DNA from: Streptomyces albicerus
GTDB lineage: Bacteria > Actinomycetota > Actinomycetes > Streptomycetales > Streptomycetaceae
Length of the DNA: 64,000 bases
Direction: 5' to 3'
NCBI RefSeq assembly: GCF_008905045.1
Contig: NZ_VWMY01000006.1
Location: forward strand, 155,557 to 219,556
Both the position numbers and the translations under genes were made by a program. This document shows positions 35,709 through 44,590 of the stretch, piece after piece. The notes under the pieces were generated by a model that was given only the letters and a program-made list of their open reading frames with translations, did not search any database and had not been told where the DNA came from. Each line of letters starts with the position of its first letter. The stretch's first letter is position 1.

Positions 35709-36349
35709 TGTGCCGCCCCCCTCGTGGAAAGGATCTGGGACGTCTGCCAGACCCCGTCGGCGTTCTTGTCCAACTTGGTGTTGTACAGGACGTAGCTGTT
35801 CTTGGTGACCGGAGTCTTGGCGATCTTGTTGGTCTTCTTGTCCCTGCTGAAGCCCTTACTCTCGTCTGCGCAGAACGTGACTACTGCGGACGTCTTCCCC
35901 TGGAGCGTCACGTTGCGGTCGTAGTACCTCGCCTCGCCTGTGAGCGTGGCACCAGCATCCTTGAACTGCCCGACCCAGGTCAGTGCAGCTTCGCGAGCTT
36001 TGCCTGTGTTGTAGAAGGCAAGCGCTTCGCCCTTTGGATCTGTCCCTGTGATCGCAGCGTCCACAGCACGCATGCGCTCCGCACTGTCTGCAAGCACCGC
36101 GTCTTTGACCGCGTCCCCGGTGTCCGTGTCCTCAAAGGTCAGCGTCAGGTCAGACGGCAGTTCAATCTTTGGGCGGCCAGCAGCCGACGAGGCCGAGGCG
36201 CTCGGCGATGCCGCCGTCTCTCCTCCTGTGTCGGCGCCGGCGATCTTGTCCTTGTCCTTCGAACTGTCGTCGCTACCGCAGGCGGACAGCGACAGGGCCG
36301 CGGCGGCGGTCAGCGCGATCGCTGCGAGCAGGGTGGGGCGGCGGTTCAC
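35696..36349 (-). CDS. Lipoprotein at head of the toxin operon
   Basis: 217 residues from GTG 36349 (GGGAG eight bases upstream). Signal: RRPTLLAAIALTAAAALSLS, lipobox SAC, then GSDDSSKDKDKIAGAD linker. The mature domain (TLTFEDTDTGDAVKDAVLAD..., GEALAFYNTGKAREAAL, YYDRNVTLQGKTSAVVTFC, VLYNTKLDKNADGVWQTSQI) looks like an NTF2/SnoaL-type alpha-beta lipoprotein common in Streptomyces, function unknown. It overlaps the secreted-protein gene and so heads the operon lipoprotein, secreted protein, RHS toxin, immunity. Its leader and promoter region are present twice more in the island. Confidence 0.8.
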   Translation of the reverse strand: MNRRPTLLAAIALTAAAALSLSACGSDDSSKDKDKIAGADTGGETAASPSASASSAAGRPKIELPSDLTLTFEDTDTGDAVKDAVLADSAERMRAVDAAITGTDPKGEALAFYNTGKAREAALTWVGQFKDAGATLTGEARYYDRNVTLQGKTSAVVTFCADESKGFSRDKKTNKIAKTPVTKNSYVLYNTKLDKNADGVWQTSQILSTRGAAQCQP

Positions 36350-36430
36350 GGACGGCTCCCGGTGGGGCGAGGGGGTCATGAGCGCAGCCACGCTACCGAG
36401 GGGGCGGGGGCGACACCAGAGCGAACTACG
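36281..36430. repeat. Dispersed repeat copy C (intact lipoprotein)
   Basis: The copy that belongs to the complete lipoprotein gene. It is most likely the source, because here the frame continues into a full mature domain. Confidence 0.75.
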
Positions 36431-36503
36431 CCAAGGCCCTTACGGAATGGGGCCAAAGCCTGCATATCGGCACACGGAATCATCGAAAGAAGGACAACAA
36501 GTG

Positions 36504-36530
36504 GCGGGCCAAGTCCCCGACTTGGCCCGC
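36504..36530. terminator. Hairpin between the mat operon and the toxin island
   Basis: GCGGGCCAAGTC pairs perfectly with GACTTGGCCCGC around CCC. It lies 144 bp past the acyltransferase stop and upstream of the lipoprotein promoter. A second palindrome, CCAACGGCCGGCCGTTGG, is at 36635-36652, even closer to the acyltransferase stop. The remainder of 36350-36673 has no supported gene. Confidence 0.65.
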
Positions 36531-36673
36531 GCAAACGGCATAACGGCGTACCTGCGCAAGGGCGCGACAGCGCCCAATGGCACAACAGCGCAACGAAATG
36601 ACGCAGCCATCGTGGGCGGCCGCCCAACGGCCACCCAACGGCCGGCCGTTGGCGGCCCGTGGAGCCCGTGTGC

Positions 36674-38146
36674 CTACCTCGCCCTTGCCCGTCCCCGGGA
36701 GCTGGGTCGGAGAGCCCGGGGCTTCTTCGTTCCGCTGGGCCACAGTTGCGGCCGGCGCTTGGCCGCCAAGTCCTCTGCCCAGCCGAAGCACAGGATGCAG
36801 CCGCCGATGAGGACCCAGGCGACGGCGAAGACCGGCCATGGGCTCTCCAGGAGCCAGGGGACGTTCTGGTCCAGCACGTCGACGCTCCAGAGGCGGTCCC
36901 ACTGGGTCACGGCGATGAGGATGCAGATGTTGTGCCAGAGGTAGATCGTCACGGCACGGGAGTTGAGGAGGGTGATCGGTTTGTCCCAGCGGCGCAGCCG
37001 GCCCGGCCATTCGGACCAGGTCGGGCTGAAGTGCAGCAGGAGCAGCACGGTGCCGCAGGACCAGAGGGCCTGGGCCAGCGGGATGCTGTCCAGGTCGTGG
37101 CCCTCGGAGAAGTTGTGGTTCGTGGCGTACCAGAGGCCGACCAGCGCGATGACGGGGGCTATGGAAGGCACGATGTAGCGCGGCAGGCGCTGCAGGATGC
37201 CCTCCTGGTGGGCCATGCCGAGGATCCAGCACGCGCCGAAGGTGCTGAAGTCCGTGACGGCTGACGGGAAACGCTCGCCGGGGAGGCTCAGGTACCCCAG
37301 CTCGAACGCCGCCGACAGAGCGATCGGCGCCGCGATCGTCACCAGCGGAATCGCGCGCAGGGCGCGGAGCAGGACCGGCGACAGCAGCACGTACCAGAGA
37401 TACGCGCGGACGTACCAGAGCGGGCCCGCGAGCTCCGCGGCCCAGTCGCCGCCGATGAAGCCGTGGATTCCGGGCAGCCCCTCCGCGTACGGCGGATCGC
37501 TGAAGGGGACGATCCAGAACGTGAGGTGGAGCAGCCACCAGACCGGGTGCCCGTCCTCGTCCGGTCCCCAGCCCTGCAGGACCATGCCGGTGACACCGAC
37601 CGCGCCGAGGAGCCACAGCGGAGGCACCAGGCGGCGGATGCGGCTGCGGATGACCTGGGCGGCCGGGCGTTTCAGCGAGCGCGCCATGAGGTTGCCCGCC
37701 AGCGCGAACATCACGCCCATGGAAGGGAACACCAGCGGCAGCCAGGCCCAGCCTGTGAGGTGGTAGAGGACTACGCGGAAGAGGGCGAGCGCTCGGAGGA
37801 AGTCGAAGTAACGGTCCCGGGCGGGGGCGCGCTTGGCGGCCGCCGGTTCCGGTGTCTCCCCCGGCTCCTCCGCCGTCACCTCCGCGACGGGCGGGGCCGC
37901 CATCGCCGTCACCATCGCCGTCGCCGACGCCGGCGGTCCGTCCGTGAAGCCCGGAGCCTCGGCATGGTCGGAGAGCTTCTCGTCGCGGGACCCATGTGAC
38001 CCGTACGGCCCGTATGGCTCGTACGGCTGCTCGTACGGCTCGTATGCGTCATACGAGTCGTGCGTCGAGCCGTCCTGCCCGGACCCTCCCCCGGCCCCTG
38101 CCCCCGTACCTGTCCACGGAGTCCCGGAGGGTGGAGGTGTGCTCAT
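36674..38146 (-). CDS. Acyltransferase 3 family membrane protein
   Basis: 490 residues. After a 100-residue Tyr/Pro/Ala-rich N-terminus come about ten membrane segments of the acyltransferase-3 family, starting RDRYFDFLRALALFRVVLYHLTGW with the family Arg and His. Other landmarks are GPLWYVRAYLWYVLLSPVLL and NSRAVTIYLWHNICIL. Such proteins O-acylate surface glycans at the membrane. The start (ATG 38146) overlaps the matB stop (ATGA), so it belongs to the same operon and probably modifies the glycan made by MatB, as IcaC-like proteins do for staphylococcal PNAG. Substrate and acyl group are inferred. Confidence 0.85.
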   Translation of the reverse strand: MSTPPPSGTPWTGTGAGAGGGSGQDGSTHDSYDAYEPYEQPYEPYGPYGSHGSRDEKLSDHAEAPGFTDGPPASATAMVTAMAAPPVAEVTAEEPGETPEPAAAKRAPARDRYFDFLRALALFRVVLYHLTGWAWLPLVFPSMGVMFALAGNLMARSLKRPAAQVIRSRIRRLVPPLWLLGAVGVTGMVLQGWGPDEDGHPVWWLLHLTFWIVPFSDPPYAEGLPGIHGFIGGDWAAELAGPLWYVRAYLWYVLLSPVLLRALRAIPLVTIAAPIALSAAFELGYLSLPGERFPSAVTDFSTFGACWILGMAHQEGILQRLPRYIVPSIAPVIALVGLWYATNHNFSEGHDLDSIPLAQALWSCGTVLLLLHFSPTWSEWPGRLRRWDKPITLLNSRAVTIYLWHNICILIAVTQWDRLWSVDVLDQNVPWLLESPWPVFAVAWVLIGGCILCFGWAEDLAAKRRPQLWPSGTKKPRALRPSSRGRARAR

Positions 38147-40329
38147 CCCACGGGCCTCCGGTCCATCGACTGCTGCTGCGGGGCGGCGGGTCCCGCGGCT
38201 CCGGGGAGCCCCACCGCGCCCGTACGACGGAGTTTCTGCCAGCGCAGTCGGCCGCCGGTCAGGGCGGTGATCCAGGACTGGAGGAGTACGACGTACATGA
38301 GTTGGCGGTACAGGATCTGCTGGAGCGGGAGGGAGAGGAGGTGGGTCATGCGTTCCTTGTCGAGGCGGAAGGCGTAGGCCGCGCATATCGCCTGGACCAC
38401 CAGGACGCCGAACCAGGCGAGGATCGTCTCCTCGGTCGGGCCGAACACCAGGCCGTAGAGGAGGAACACGTCGATCAGGGGGGCCAGGAGCGGGGCCACG
38501 ACCATGAAGAGGGAGACCAGGGGCATGCCTACGCGGCCGAAGCGGCCCGACGGGCCCCGTTCGATGATCGCCCTGCGGTGCTTCCAGATCGCCTGCATGG
38601 TGCCGTACGACCAGCGGTAGCGCTGGGACCACAGCTGCTGGACGGACTCCGGGGCCTCGGTCCACGCGCGGGCGTTCTCCGCGTACACGACCCGCCAGCC
38701 GTCGCGGTGCATCGCGATGGTGATGTCGGTGTCCTCGGCGAGCGTGTCGTCGCTCATGCCGCCGACGCGCTTGAGAGCGGAGCGCCGGAAGGCGCCGACC
38801 GCTCCCGGGATGGTCGGCATGCAGTTCAGCATGTCGTACATACGGCGGTCGAGGTTGAAGCCCATCACGTACTCGATGTGCTGCCAGGCGCCGATCAGCG
38901 AGTCGCGGTTGCCGACCTTCGCGTTGCCCGCGACCGCACCGACGCTGGGGTCGCCGAAGGGCTGGACCAGCTCGCGGACGGTGGCCGGTTCGAAGACGGT
39001 GTCGCCGTCCATCATCACGATGAGGTCGTAACGGGCGTTCGCCACGCCCCTGTTGAGGGCGGCGGGCTTGCCCGCGTTGAGCTGGCGTACGACGCGTACG
39101 TTCGGCAGGCGCAGGTTCTCGACGATGCGCGCGGTGCCGTCGCTCGACCCGTCGTCGATGACGATCACCTCGATGGGGTGATCGCTCGCCACCAGGGAGC
39201 GGACCGTCTGCTCGATGCACTTCGCCTCGTTGTAGGCGGGCACGAGGACCGACACCGGTTCGGTGATCGGTCGCCCCCAACTGAAGCCCCGGCGGCGGAC
39301 CTTGCGGGCGTGCATGACGGAGAGCAGCAGCATCAGCCCGAAGCGGGCGAGGACGAGCACACCGATCACGGCGAGGCCGACGACGAGGACGCTGGTCGTC
39401 TTCTCGGAGGCCTGGACCGCGAGGACCCACGCCTTGCCCTTCCACAGGTCGACGCCGGTGACCTTGGTGTGCGCGCTGGGCGCCTTCAGAGCGGCGGTGA
39501 GGGTGTCGAAGCTGTAGCCGTCGTCCTTGAGCCCGCCCACGAACCGGTCGAGCGCGGCCACGGTCTGCGAGCGGTCGCCGCCGGAGTCGTGCATGAGCAC
39601 GATGGCGCCCTTGCCGCCCTTGGGCATGGCGTTGCTGATGATCTTGTCGACGCCCGGCTTGCGCCAGTCCTCGCTGTCGGTGTCATTGACGATCGTGATG
39701 TAGCCGCGGCTGCCGATGTACTCGGTCACCGGCCACGACTTGTTGTCCATGGCGCCGGCCTGCGACGAGTACGGCGGCCGGAACAGCGAAGTCCGGATGC
39801 CGGCCGAGCCCGCCAGCGCGAGCTGGTTCTGAGACAGTTCCCAGTCGATGCGCTTCTTGGACTGGAGCGAGAGGTCCGGGTGGTTGAAGGTGTGCAGGCC
39901 GACTTCGTGGCCCTCGTCGACCATGCGCTTGACGAGGTCCGGGTGGCGCGAGGTCATGGTGCCGGTGACGAAGAAGACGGCGTGCGCGTCGTGCCTCTTG
40001 AGGACGTCGAGCACCTTCGGCGTCCACTTGGGGTCCGGGCCGTCGTCGAACGTCAGGACCACCTTGCGGGCCGGCATGTCGACACTGTCCTCGCGGCCCT
40101 GCCGGGTGTCGATCACCGGGCCGCCCTCCAGGATCTCCTCGGGGACCCGGTCGGACGCCGCCGGCGAATTGACACGGTGGTCGCCGAGGATCTCGCTGTG
40201 CACGAAGCCCCGCAGCATCAGCATCGCCATCAGGGCGACGAGGACGAGCGAGGGCAGCAGGTAACGCATGGGCAGGCGTCGGCGCCGGGCGGCGCCCCGC
40301 TCTGCGCCGCGGCGGATGCGGGGTGCCAT
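38143..40329 (-). CDS. matB: Bifunctional polysaccharide deacetylase/family 2 glycosyltransferase MatB
   Basis: 728 residues. Residues 22-42 form an N-terminal membrane segment. A NodB deacetylase domain follows with VVLTFDDGPDP (D95, D96) and metal His146 and His150 in GLHTFNHPD. Membrane segment near 320-340. Glycosyltransferase family 2 domain from about 355: VLVPAYNEAK, VIDDGSSDGT, MMDGDT, LAEDTD and the processive QRYRW motif, then three or four membrane segments. The fused arrangement and locus match MatB of Streptomyces, reported to make a poly-beta-1,6-GlcNAc polymer needed for hyphal aggregation. The start overlaps the matA stop by one base. Confidence 0.88.
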   Translation of the reverse strand: MAPRIRRGAERGAARRRRLPMRYLLPSLVLVALMAMLMLRGFVHSEILGDHRVNSPAASDRVPEEILEGGPVIDTRQGREDSVDMPARKVVLTFDDGPDPKWTPKVLDVLKRHDAHAVFFVTGTMTSRHPDLVKRMVDEGHEVGLHTFNHPDLSLQSKKRIDWELSQNQLALAGSAGIRTSLFRPPYSSQAGAMDNKSWPVTEYIGSRGYITIVNDTDSEDWRKPGVDKIISNAMPKGGKGAIVLMHDSGGDRSQTVAALDRFVGGLKDDGYSFDTLTAALKAPSAHTKVTGVDLWKGKAWVLAVQASEKTTSVLVVGLAVIGVLVLARFGLMLLLSVMHARKVRRRGFSWGRPITEPVSVLVPAYNEAKCIEQTVRSLVASDHPIEVIVIDDGSSDGTARIVENLRLPNVRVVRQLNAGKPAALNRGVANARYDLIVMMDGDTVFEPATVRELVQPFGDPSVGAVAGNAKVGNRDSLIGAWQHIEYVMGFNLDRRMYDMLNCMPTIPGAVGAFRRSALKRVGGMSDDTLAEDTDITIAMHRDGWRVVYAENARAWTEAPESVQQLWSQRYRWSYGTMQAIWKHRRAIIERGPSGRFGRVGMPLVSLFMVVAPLLAPLIDVFLLYGLVFGPTEETILAWFGVLVVQAICAAYAFRLDKERMTHLLSLPLQQILYRQLMYVVLLQSWITALTGGRLRWQKLRRTGAVGLPGAAGPAAPQQQSMDRRPVG

Positions 40330-41675
40330 CAGAGAACGTTCTCCGGGGACGACTGGGTGTACAGGGAGTACAGGGAGTACCGGACGGATTCCAGGGACTG
40401 GGATGCCGACGGCATGGCGGGATCGTCCGAATCGGCCGGATCCTGCGACACGGGTATCGGGTCGGGCGTGAGCAGGTCGCCGGCGACCGTGTCGAGGCCG
40501 CCCGCGGGCGGGGGATCCGAGGGGCCGGGACTGACGCTGCCGCTCGGATTCGGGTCGGGGTCGGGGTCGGACGGCACCGGGTTCGAGGGCCCGGTGACCG
40601 TCGGCTTCGGATCCGTGCCCGGCTTGGTGTTGCTGACCGAGGGCTTCGGGTCGGGGCTCGTGGCCGGGTCCGAGGCGCTGGCCGACGGGTTCGGTGCCTT
40701 ACTGACCCCCGGCGAACGGGTCGTCGTGCCGCCGGCCGACGGAATCACGCCCTGCGAGGGGTTCGCCGAGCCGGACGGCTTCGCGGACTCGGCGTCCAGC
40801 GGCGGGGAGTCGACCCGGTCGGCCGGCTTGTCGTCCTGCTGCCGGCCCAGTTCCGGGAGCCAGGGCGCGCTCGAGTTGCCCGACAGGAGCGTGGCGAGGA
40901 TGACCACCGCGTACACCGCGCAGGCCATGCCGACGGCCATACCGATCCTGCGGTACCGGCGACTGCGGCGGCCCGACTCGTCGACGAAGACCGGGCCGTC
41001 CGGGGCCTCCTGGGCGCCCGGGGCACCCTTGGCCTGCTGGACGAGCCAGTCCTCCATGTGCCGTCCCACACCGTCGAGCTGGACCGTGACCTCGTGCGGG
41101 TCATGGGTGTGCTCGGGGTGCTCGGACTCCTGCCAGGAGGCGTCGCCGTCGTCGGAGTCGGAGTCGGCGCCTGCGCCATCCCAGGCGGACGGGCGGCCGG
41201 ACTCCGGCCAGGTCACGCCCGGCTCGTCGTCCCTGCGCCCAGGGCGCCCCTCGCGCGCGTCCCGCTCAGGGTCTTTCCGTTCACGGTCATTCCGCTCGTC
41301 GATTTGCTGCTCCTCGACTCGCTGTTTGTCCTGCTCGTCCCGCTCGTCGACTCGGTGTTCGTCCTGCTCGTCGACTCGCTGACCGTCGTCCCGCTGCCGC
41401 GCCACCGACGTGGCCGCGGCACGGCGGAACCACTCGTCGGTGCCGTCGGAGTCACGGGATCTACTCGAGTCACTCGAGTCACTCGAGTCCCTGCGATCGG
41501 AGTCACTACGGAACGATTGGTCAGTCTCCATACGGACCGGCTCACCGGCCTGTTCACGGAACGACTGATCGTCCTTACGACGGACCGACGGATCGGCTCC
41601 ACCCTCACCCGGATCATCGGAATCGCTCCGACCCGGCTGGGCGTTTTCCCGCCAACTTTCCACGCGCACGCTCAT
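40329..41675 (-). CDS. matA: MatA-like single-pass membrane protein with highly charged cytoplasmic part
   Basis: 448 residues. The N-terminal 240 are almost entirely charged: Ser-Asp repeats (DSSDSSDSSRSRDSD) and Glu/Asp/Arg/Gln repeats (QDEHRVDERDEQDKQRVEEQ). One membrane segment at about 244-264 (MAVGMACAVYAVVILATLL) precedes a Pro/Ser/Asp-rich outer part. Position directly before matB with coupled stop/start matches matA of the mat cluster (mycelial aggregation). It has no enzyme domain I can see; a scaffold or regulatory partner of the MatB synthase is the likeliest role. ATG at 41675; the frame to 41774 is longer. DNA encoding DSS has three direct copies of ACTCGAGTC (41463-41490). Confidence 0.75.
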   Translation of the reverse strand: MSVRVESWRENAQPGRSDSDDPGEGGADPSVRRKDDQSFREQAGEPVRMETDQSFRSDSDRRDSSDSSDSSRSRDSDGTDEWFRRAAATSVARQRDDGQRVDEQDEHRVDERDEQDKQRVEEQQIDERNDRERKDPERDAREGRPGRRDDEPGVTWPESGRPSAWDGAGADSDSDDGDASWQESEHPEHTHDPHEVTVQLDGVGRHMEDWLVQQAKGAPGAQEAPDGPVFVDESGRRSRRYRRIGMAVGMACAVYAVVILATLLSGNSSAPWLPELGRQQDDKPADRVDSPPLDAESAKPSGSANPSQGVIPSAGGTTTRSPGVSKAPNPSASASDPATSPDPKPSVSNTKPGTDPKPTVTGPSNPVPSDPDPDPNPSGSVSPGPSDPPPAGGLDTVAGDLLTPDPIPVSQDPADSDDPAMPSASQSLESVRYSLYSLYTQSSPENVL

Positions 41676-41827
41676 CCCCCCACGGGACTGGTTCAGGGGT
41701 GCGCGCACGACCCGGGCACTCGCACTCGTCGTCCGGATCGGACCCCCATCCGATCCGAGCGCCCCCATTATCACACTGCACCCGGACCATGAATGTAGCG
41801 CACGTAAGCATCAGTGAGAGTTGTGTG

Positions 41828-42805
41828 TCAGGCGCGACTCATCATGATGAGCGCATCTGTGGCCGGAATCCACCCCTCAGAAGGGCACTCCAGCCACCCT
41901 TCTTCGGCTGCGAGTCGCGTCGCCGCGGTGCGCAACGCCTCGAGACCGCGATGCATCAGCCCCTTCCGCCACACCAGCGACAGGGGTGACAGCGGGACGG
42001 GGTCGACGAGGGGTCTGAGTATCGATTTGGGCATGGCCGGAAAATCCACCGCGGCGAGGACGGGGGTCCGCGTCTTGGCCATGATCCTCTGGAACTCCTC
42101 GGCGCCGACGGCTAGCGGCGCGGGCGCCGCGACCTCGATGCCGCGCCCTTCGAAGAGCTGACGGGCGAGATCGGTCCACTCCAGCGTCCGGGGATTGCCG
42201 GCACCCGCGTACACCTGCTCGCCCGCCAGCGCGTCCAGCGGTACGGCCTCCAGCGCGGCCAGGCGATGGTCCTCGGGCAGGATGACAGCCATCGGCTCGT
42301 ACCGGACGGGCTGCTGCTCCAGGCGGGCCCGGACCGCCGGGTCCAGGCCCGCGAAGCGTCCGAAGGACGCGTCCAGGCGGCCGGCGAGCAGCTCGGCCGC
42401 GGCACCGGTGAGGCCGCTCTCGAAGCGGGCCATCAGCTCGCAGTCGGGAGCGAGTTCACGGGCCAGGGCCAGCACACGCTCGGCGGCCAGGCCGGGGCCG
42501 GGGCTGTTCACATCCACCAGCAGAGGACGCTCGGCGTCGGTCCGCCCGAAGGCGGCGAGCAGCTCGTCCTGCGCCTCCAGCGCCCGGCGCGCGTACGGCA
42601 GCAGCCGCTCGCCGTCGGGGGTGAGCGTCACCTGGCGGGTGGTGCGTACGAAGAGGTCGGCGCCCAACTCCCGCTCCAGGCGCCGGATGTCACGGCTGAG
42701 GGCCTGCTGGGCGACGTACAGCCGGGCGGCCGCGCGCGTGAAGTGCAGGTCCTCGGCGACGGCGAGGAAGGCGCGCAGCAGGCGTGGGTCGAGGTGGGCG
42801 GGCAT
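41828..42805 (-). CDS. LysR-family transcriptional regulator
   Basis: 325 residues. N-terminal winged helix-turn-helix LRAFLAVAEDLHFTRAAARL, then AQQALSRDIRRLERELGADL and TRQVTLTPDGERLLPYAR, followed by a substrate-binding domain (RPLLVDVNSPGPGLAAERVL, ...GRLDASFGRF). It is divergent from the MFS gene with 83 bp between the starts, the classic arrangement for a LysR regulator controlling the transporter in response to a small ligand. The ligand is unknown. A possible TnA-type palindrome in the gap was not clear by eye. Confidence 0.92.
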   Translation of the reverse strand: MPAHLDPRLLRAFLAVAEDLHFTRAAARLYVAQQALSRDIRRLERELGADLFVRTTRQVTLTPDGERLLPYARRALEAQDELLAAFGRTDAERPLLVDVNSPGPGLAAERVLALARELAPDCELMARFESGLTGAAAELLAGRLDASFGRFAGLDPAVRARLEQQPVRYEPMAVILPEDHRLAALEAVPLDALAGEQVYAGAGNPRTLEWTDLARQLFEGRGIEVAAPAPLAVGAEEFQRIMAKTRTPVLAAVDFPAMPKSILRPLVDPVPLSPLSLVWRKGLMHRGLEALRTAATRLAAEEGWLECPSEGWIPATDALIMMSRA

Positions 42806-42888
42806 CCGGCGAATTTACAACGTGAGTGCGTCAATCGGTAGGCAGAAGGTGTTGGACCCCTGGTGGCGGGCCGGGCGAACGTTGATCC

Positions 42889-44262
42889 ATGCCGCAACAG
42901 CCGCAGCACTCCCCCCGTACGACCATCCTGACCGTGACCGCCGACAGCCTGGTTGCGGCCGACTTCGGACCACGAGGTCCACAAGGTCCACGAGAACGGC
43001 GAGAGCCGCGAGGACCAGGAGAGCCAAGAGAACCAAGAGAACCAGGACGTTCACGAGCGCCCCGCCGCTCCTCCCGCAACCCCTACCGCCGCCTCTTCAC
43101 CATCCCCGGCACCCGAGCCTTCACGATCGGGAATCTGATCGCCCGCCTGCCCATGGGCATGTTCAGCGTGAGTGCCGTGATCATGATCGCGGGGGCGCGG
43201 GGCTCGTACGCGCTCGCCGGTGCCGTCACGGCGACCGGGCTGGCGGCCACGGCGGTCGTCGCGCCCTGGACGGCGCGCCTGGTCGACCGCCACGGGCAGG
43301 CGCGGATCGCCGTACCCGCGACGGCCGTCGCGGCGCTCGGCTCACTCGCGCTGCTGCTCTGTGTCCGGTACGAGGCGCCCGACTGGACCCTGTTCGCCGC
43401 GTACGCCGCCACGGCCACCACGCCCAACACCGGAGGCATGTCCCGGGCACGCTGGGCCCATCTCCTCAAGGGCGACCCGGCACGGCTGCACACCGCGAAC
43501 TCCTTCGAACAGGCCGCGGACGAGCTGTGTTTCATGCTCGGACCGGTACTCGCCGCGTTCCTGTGCGGGGCGTTCTTCCCGGAGGCGGGCACCCTCGTCG
43601 GGGTCGTCCTGCTGCTGGCCGGTGTGCTGCTCTTCGCCGCCCAGCGGTCGACGGAACCGCCCGCCCAGGGCCGTACGGGCGCCCGGACCCCGTCCCCGGT
43701 CCGCGCACCCGGCATACCCCCACTTCTGATCGGGTTCCTCGCCACCGGAGCGGTGTTCGGCTCGATGGAGGTGGTGACGATCGCGTTCGCGGACGCGCAG
43801 GGGCACCGGACGGCGGCGGGAGTCGTGCTCGCCCTCCAGGCGGCCGGGTCATGCGCGGCGGGGCTCCTCTACGGAGCGCTGAAGCCGGCGGGCCCGGCCG
43901 AGCGGCGATACCCGTGGAGCCTCGCCGCGATGGCCCTGCTCATGTCGCTGCCCCTGCTGGCCGCCTCGCTCACGGGTTCCCTCGTGGTGCTCGCCGGCGC
44001 CCTGCTGATCGCCGGGATGGCGACGGCCCCGGCGATGGTCACCGCCATGACCCTGGTCCAACACCGCACCCCCGAGGGCCGGTTGAACGAAGGGATGACC
44101 CTGGCGGTGACGGGGCTCCTGGGCGGCATCGCCTGCGGATCCGCGCTCGGCGGGTGGGTCGTGGAGCACGGGTCGGCCGCCGCCGGATACGTCGTCCCGG
44201 TCACCGCGGCCGCGACGGCTCTGCTGATCGCCCTCGCAACGGTGCGACCAGCGGCTCGGTGA
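42889..44262 (+). CDS. MFS transporter with Arg/Pro/Glu-rich N-terminus
   Basis: 457 residues, 12 membrane segments starting RAFTIGNLIARLPMGMFSVSAVI. MFS loop 2-3 signature is ARLVDRHGQARIA. Middle segments FEQAADELCFMLGPVLAAFL and GLLYGALKP... match efflux MFS members of the YfcJ/DHA type. The first 65 residues are hydrophilic with short repeats (GPREPREPREPGRSR), also visible as DNA repeats near 43000-43040; an internal start nearer residue 65 cannot be excluded. Divergent from a LysR regulator, which probably controls it. Substrate unknown, possibly a small toxic compound. Confidence 0.85.
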   Translation: MPQQPQHSPRTTILTVTADSLVAADFGPRGPQGPRERREPRGPGEPREPREPGRSRAPRRSSRNPYRRLFTIPGTRAFTIGNLIARLPMGMFSVSAVIMIAGARGSYALAGAVTATGLAATAVVAPWTARLVDRHGQARIAVPATAVAALGSLALLLCVRYEAPDWTLFAAYAATATTPNTGGMSRARWAHLLKGDPARLHTANSFEQAADELCFMLGPVLAAFLCGAFFPEAGTLVGVVLLLAGVLLFAAQRSTEPPAQGRTGARTPSPVRAPGIPPLLIGFLATGAVFGSMEVVTIAFADAQGHRTAAGVVLALQAAGSCAAGLLYGALKPAGPAERRYPWSLAAMALLMSLPLLAASLTGSLVVLAGALLIAGMATAPAMVTAMTLVQHRTPEGRLNEGMTLAVTGLLGGIACGSALGGWVVEHGSAAAGYVVPVTAAATALLIALATVRPAAR

Positions 44263-44429
44263 ACCGCGCCGCCGCCCGGGCATCCGAGGTCACCAACCAG
44301 GCGATGCCCCTGCTGGAGCGGACTGGAGCGGACGAACTCGTGCTGCCTCGTACTGCGGGGCGATGGCGTCGCAGACGATATCGAGCAGCCGGTCGTACGG
44401 CATCCGCCGACCCGCCCGGGCGGCCGCCC

Positions 44430-44493
44430 GTCGAAGCGTTTCGCGGTCGGCCCGTCGAAGCGTCTCGCACCCGATTCATCGAAGCGTATTCTG
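44430..44493. promoter_or_regulatory. Three operator-like half-sites at 24-bp spacing
   Basis: GTCGAAGCGTTTCGCG (44430), GTCGAAGCGTCTCGCA (44454) and ATCGAAGCGTATTCTG (44478) start exactly 24 bp apart. Each shares TCGAAGCG with the perfect palindrome at 44569. They lie 42-105 bp upstream of the -35 box of the xyloside operon. No gene is supported in 44263-44657. Confidence 0.5.
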
Positions 44494-44534
44494 TCCGACC
44501 GGTCGGATCTTCGATCCAATTCGTGCGCACCCCA

Positions 44535-44563
44535 TTGACGCGTCCACAGCCCCCACATACCTT
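44535..44563 (+). promoter_or_regulatory. Promoter of the GH31/GH3 sugar operon
   Basis: TTGACG (44535-44540), 17-bp spacer, TACCTT (44558-44563): the best sigma-70 match in the window. The predicted start at about 44570 lies inside the palindromic operator, and the leader to the ATG at 44658 is about 88 nt. Confidence 0.65.
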
Positions 44564-44568
44564 CCCCC

Positions 44569-44584
44569 GTCGAAGCGCTTCGAC
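44569..44584. promoter_or_regulatory. Perfect 16-bp palindrome, candidate LacI operator O1
   Basis: GTCGAAGCGCTTCGAC is a perfect palindrome with the central CG typical of LacI-family operators. It covers the predicted transcription start of the operon that also encodes a LacI regulator, so negative autoregulation is likely. Confidence 0.7.
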
Positions 44585-44590
44585 ATCGCG

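Noticed and set aside
44285..44403. Short minus-strand frame MPYDRLLDIVCDAIAPQYEAA...
   Set aside because: Looks protein-like for 20 residues but has no SD, is under 40 codons, and lies in the regulatory gap; too little to support a gene.
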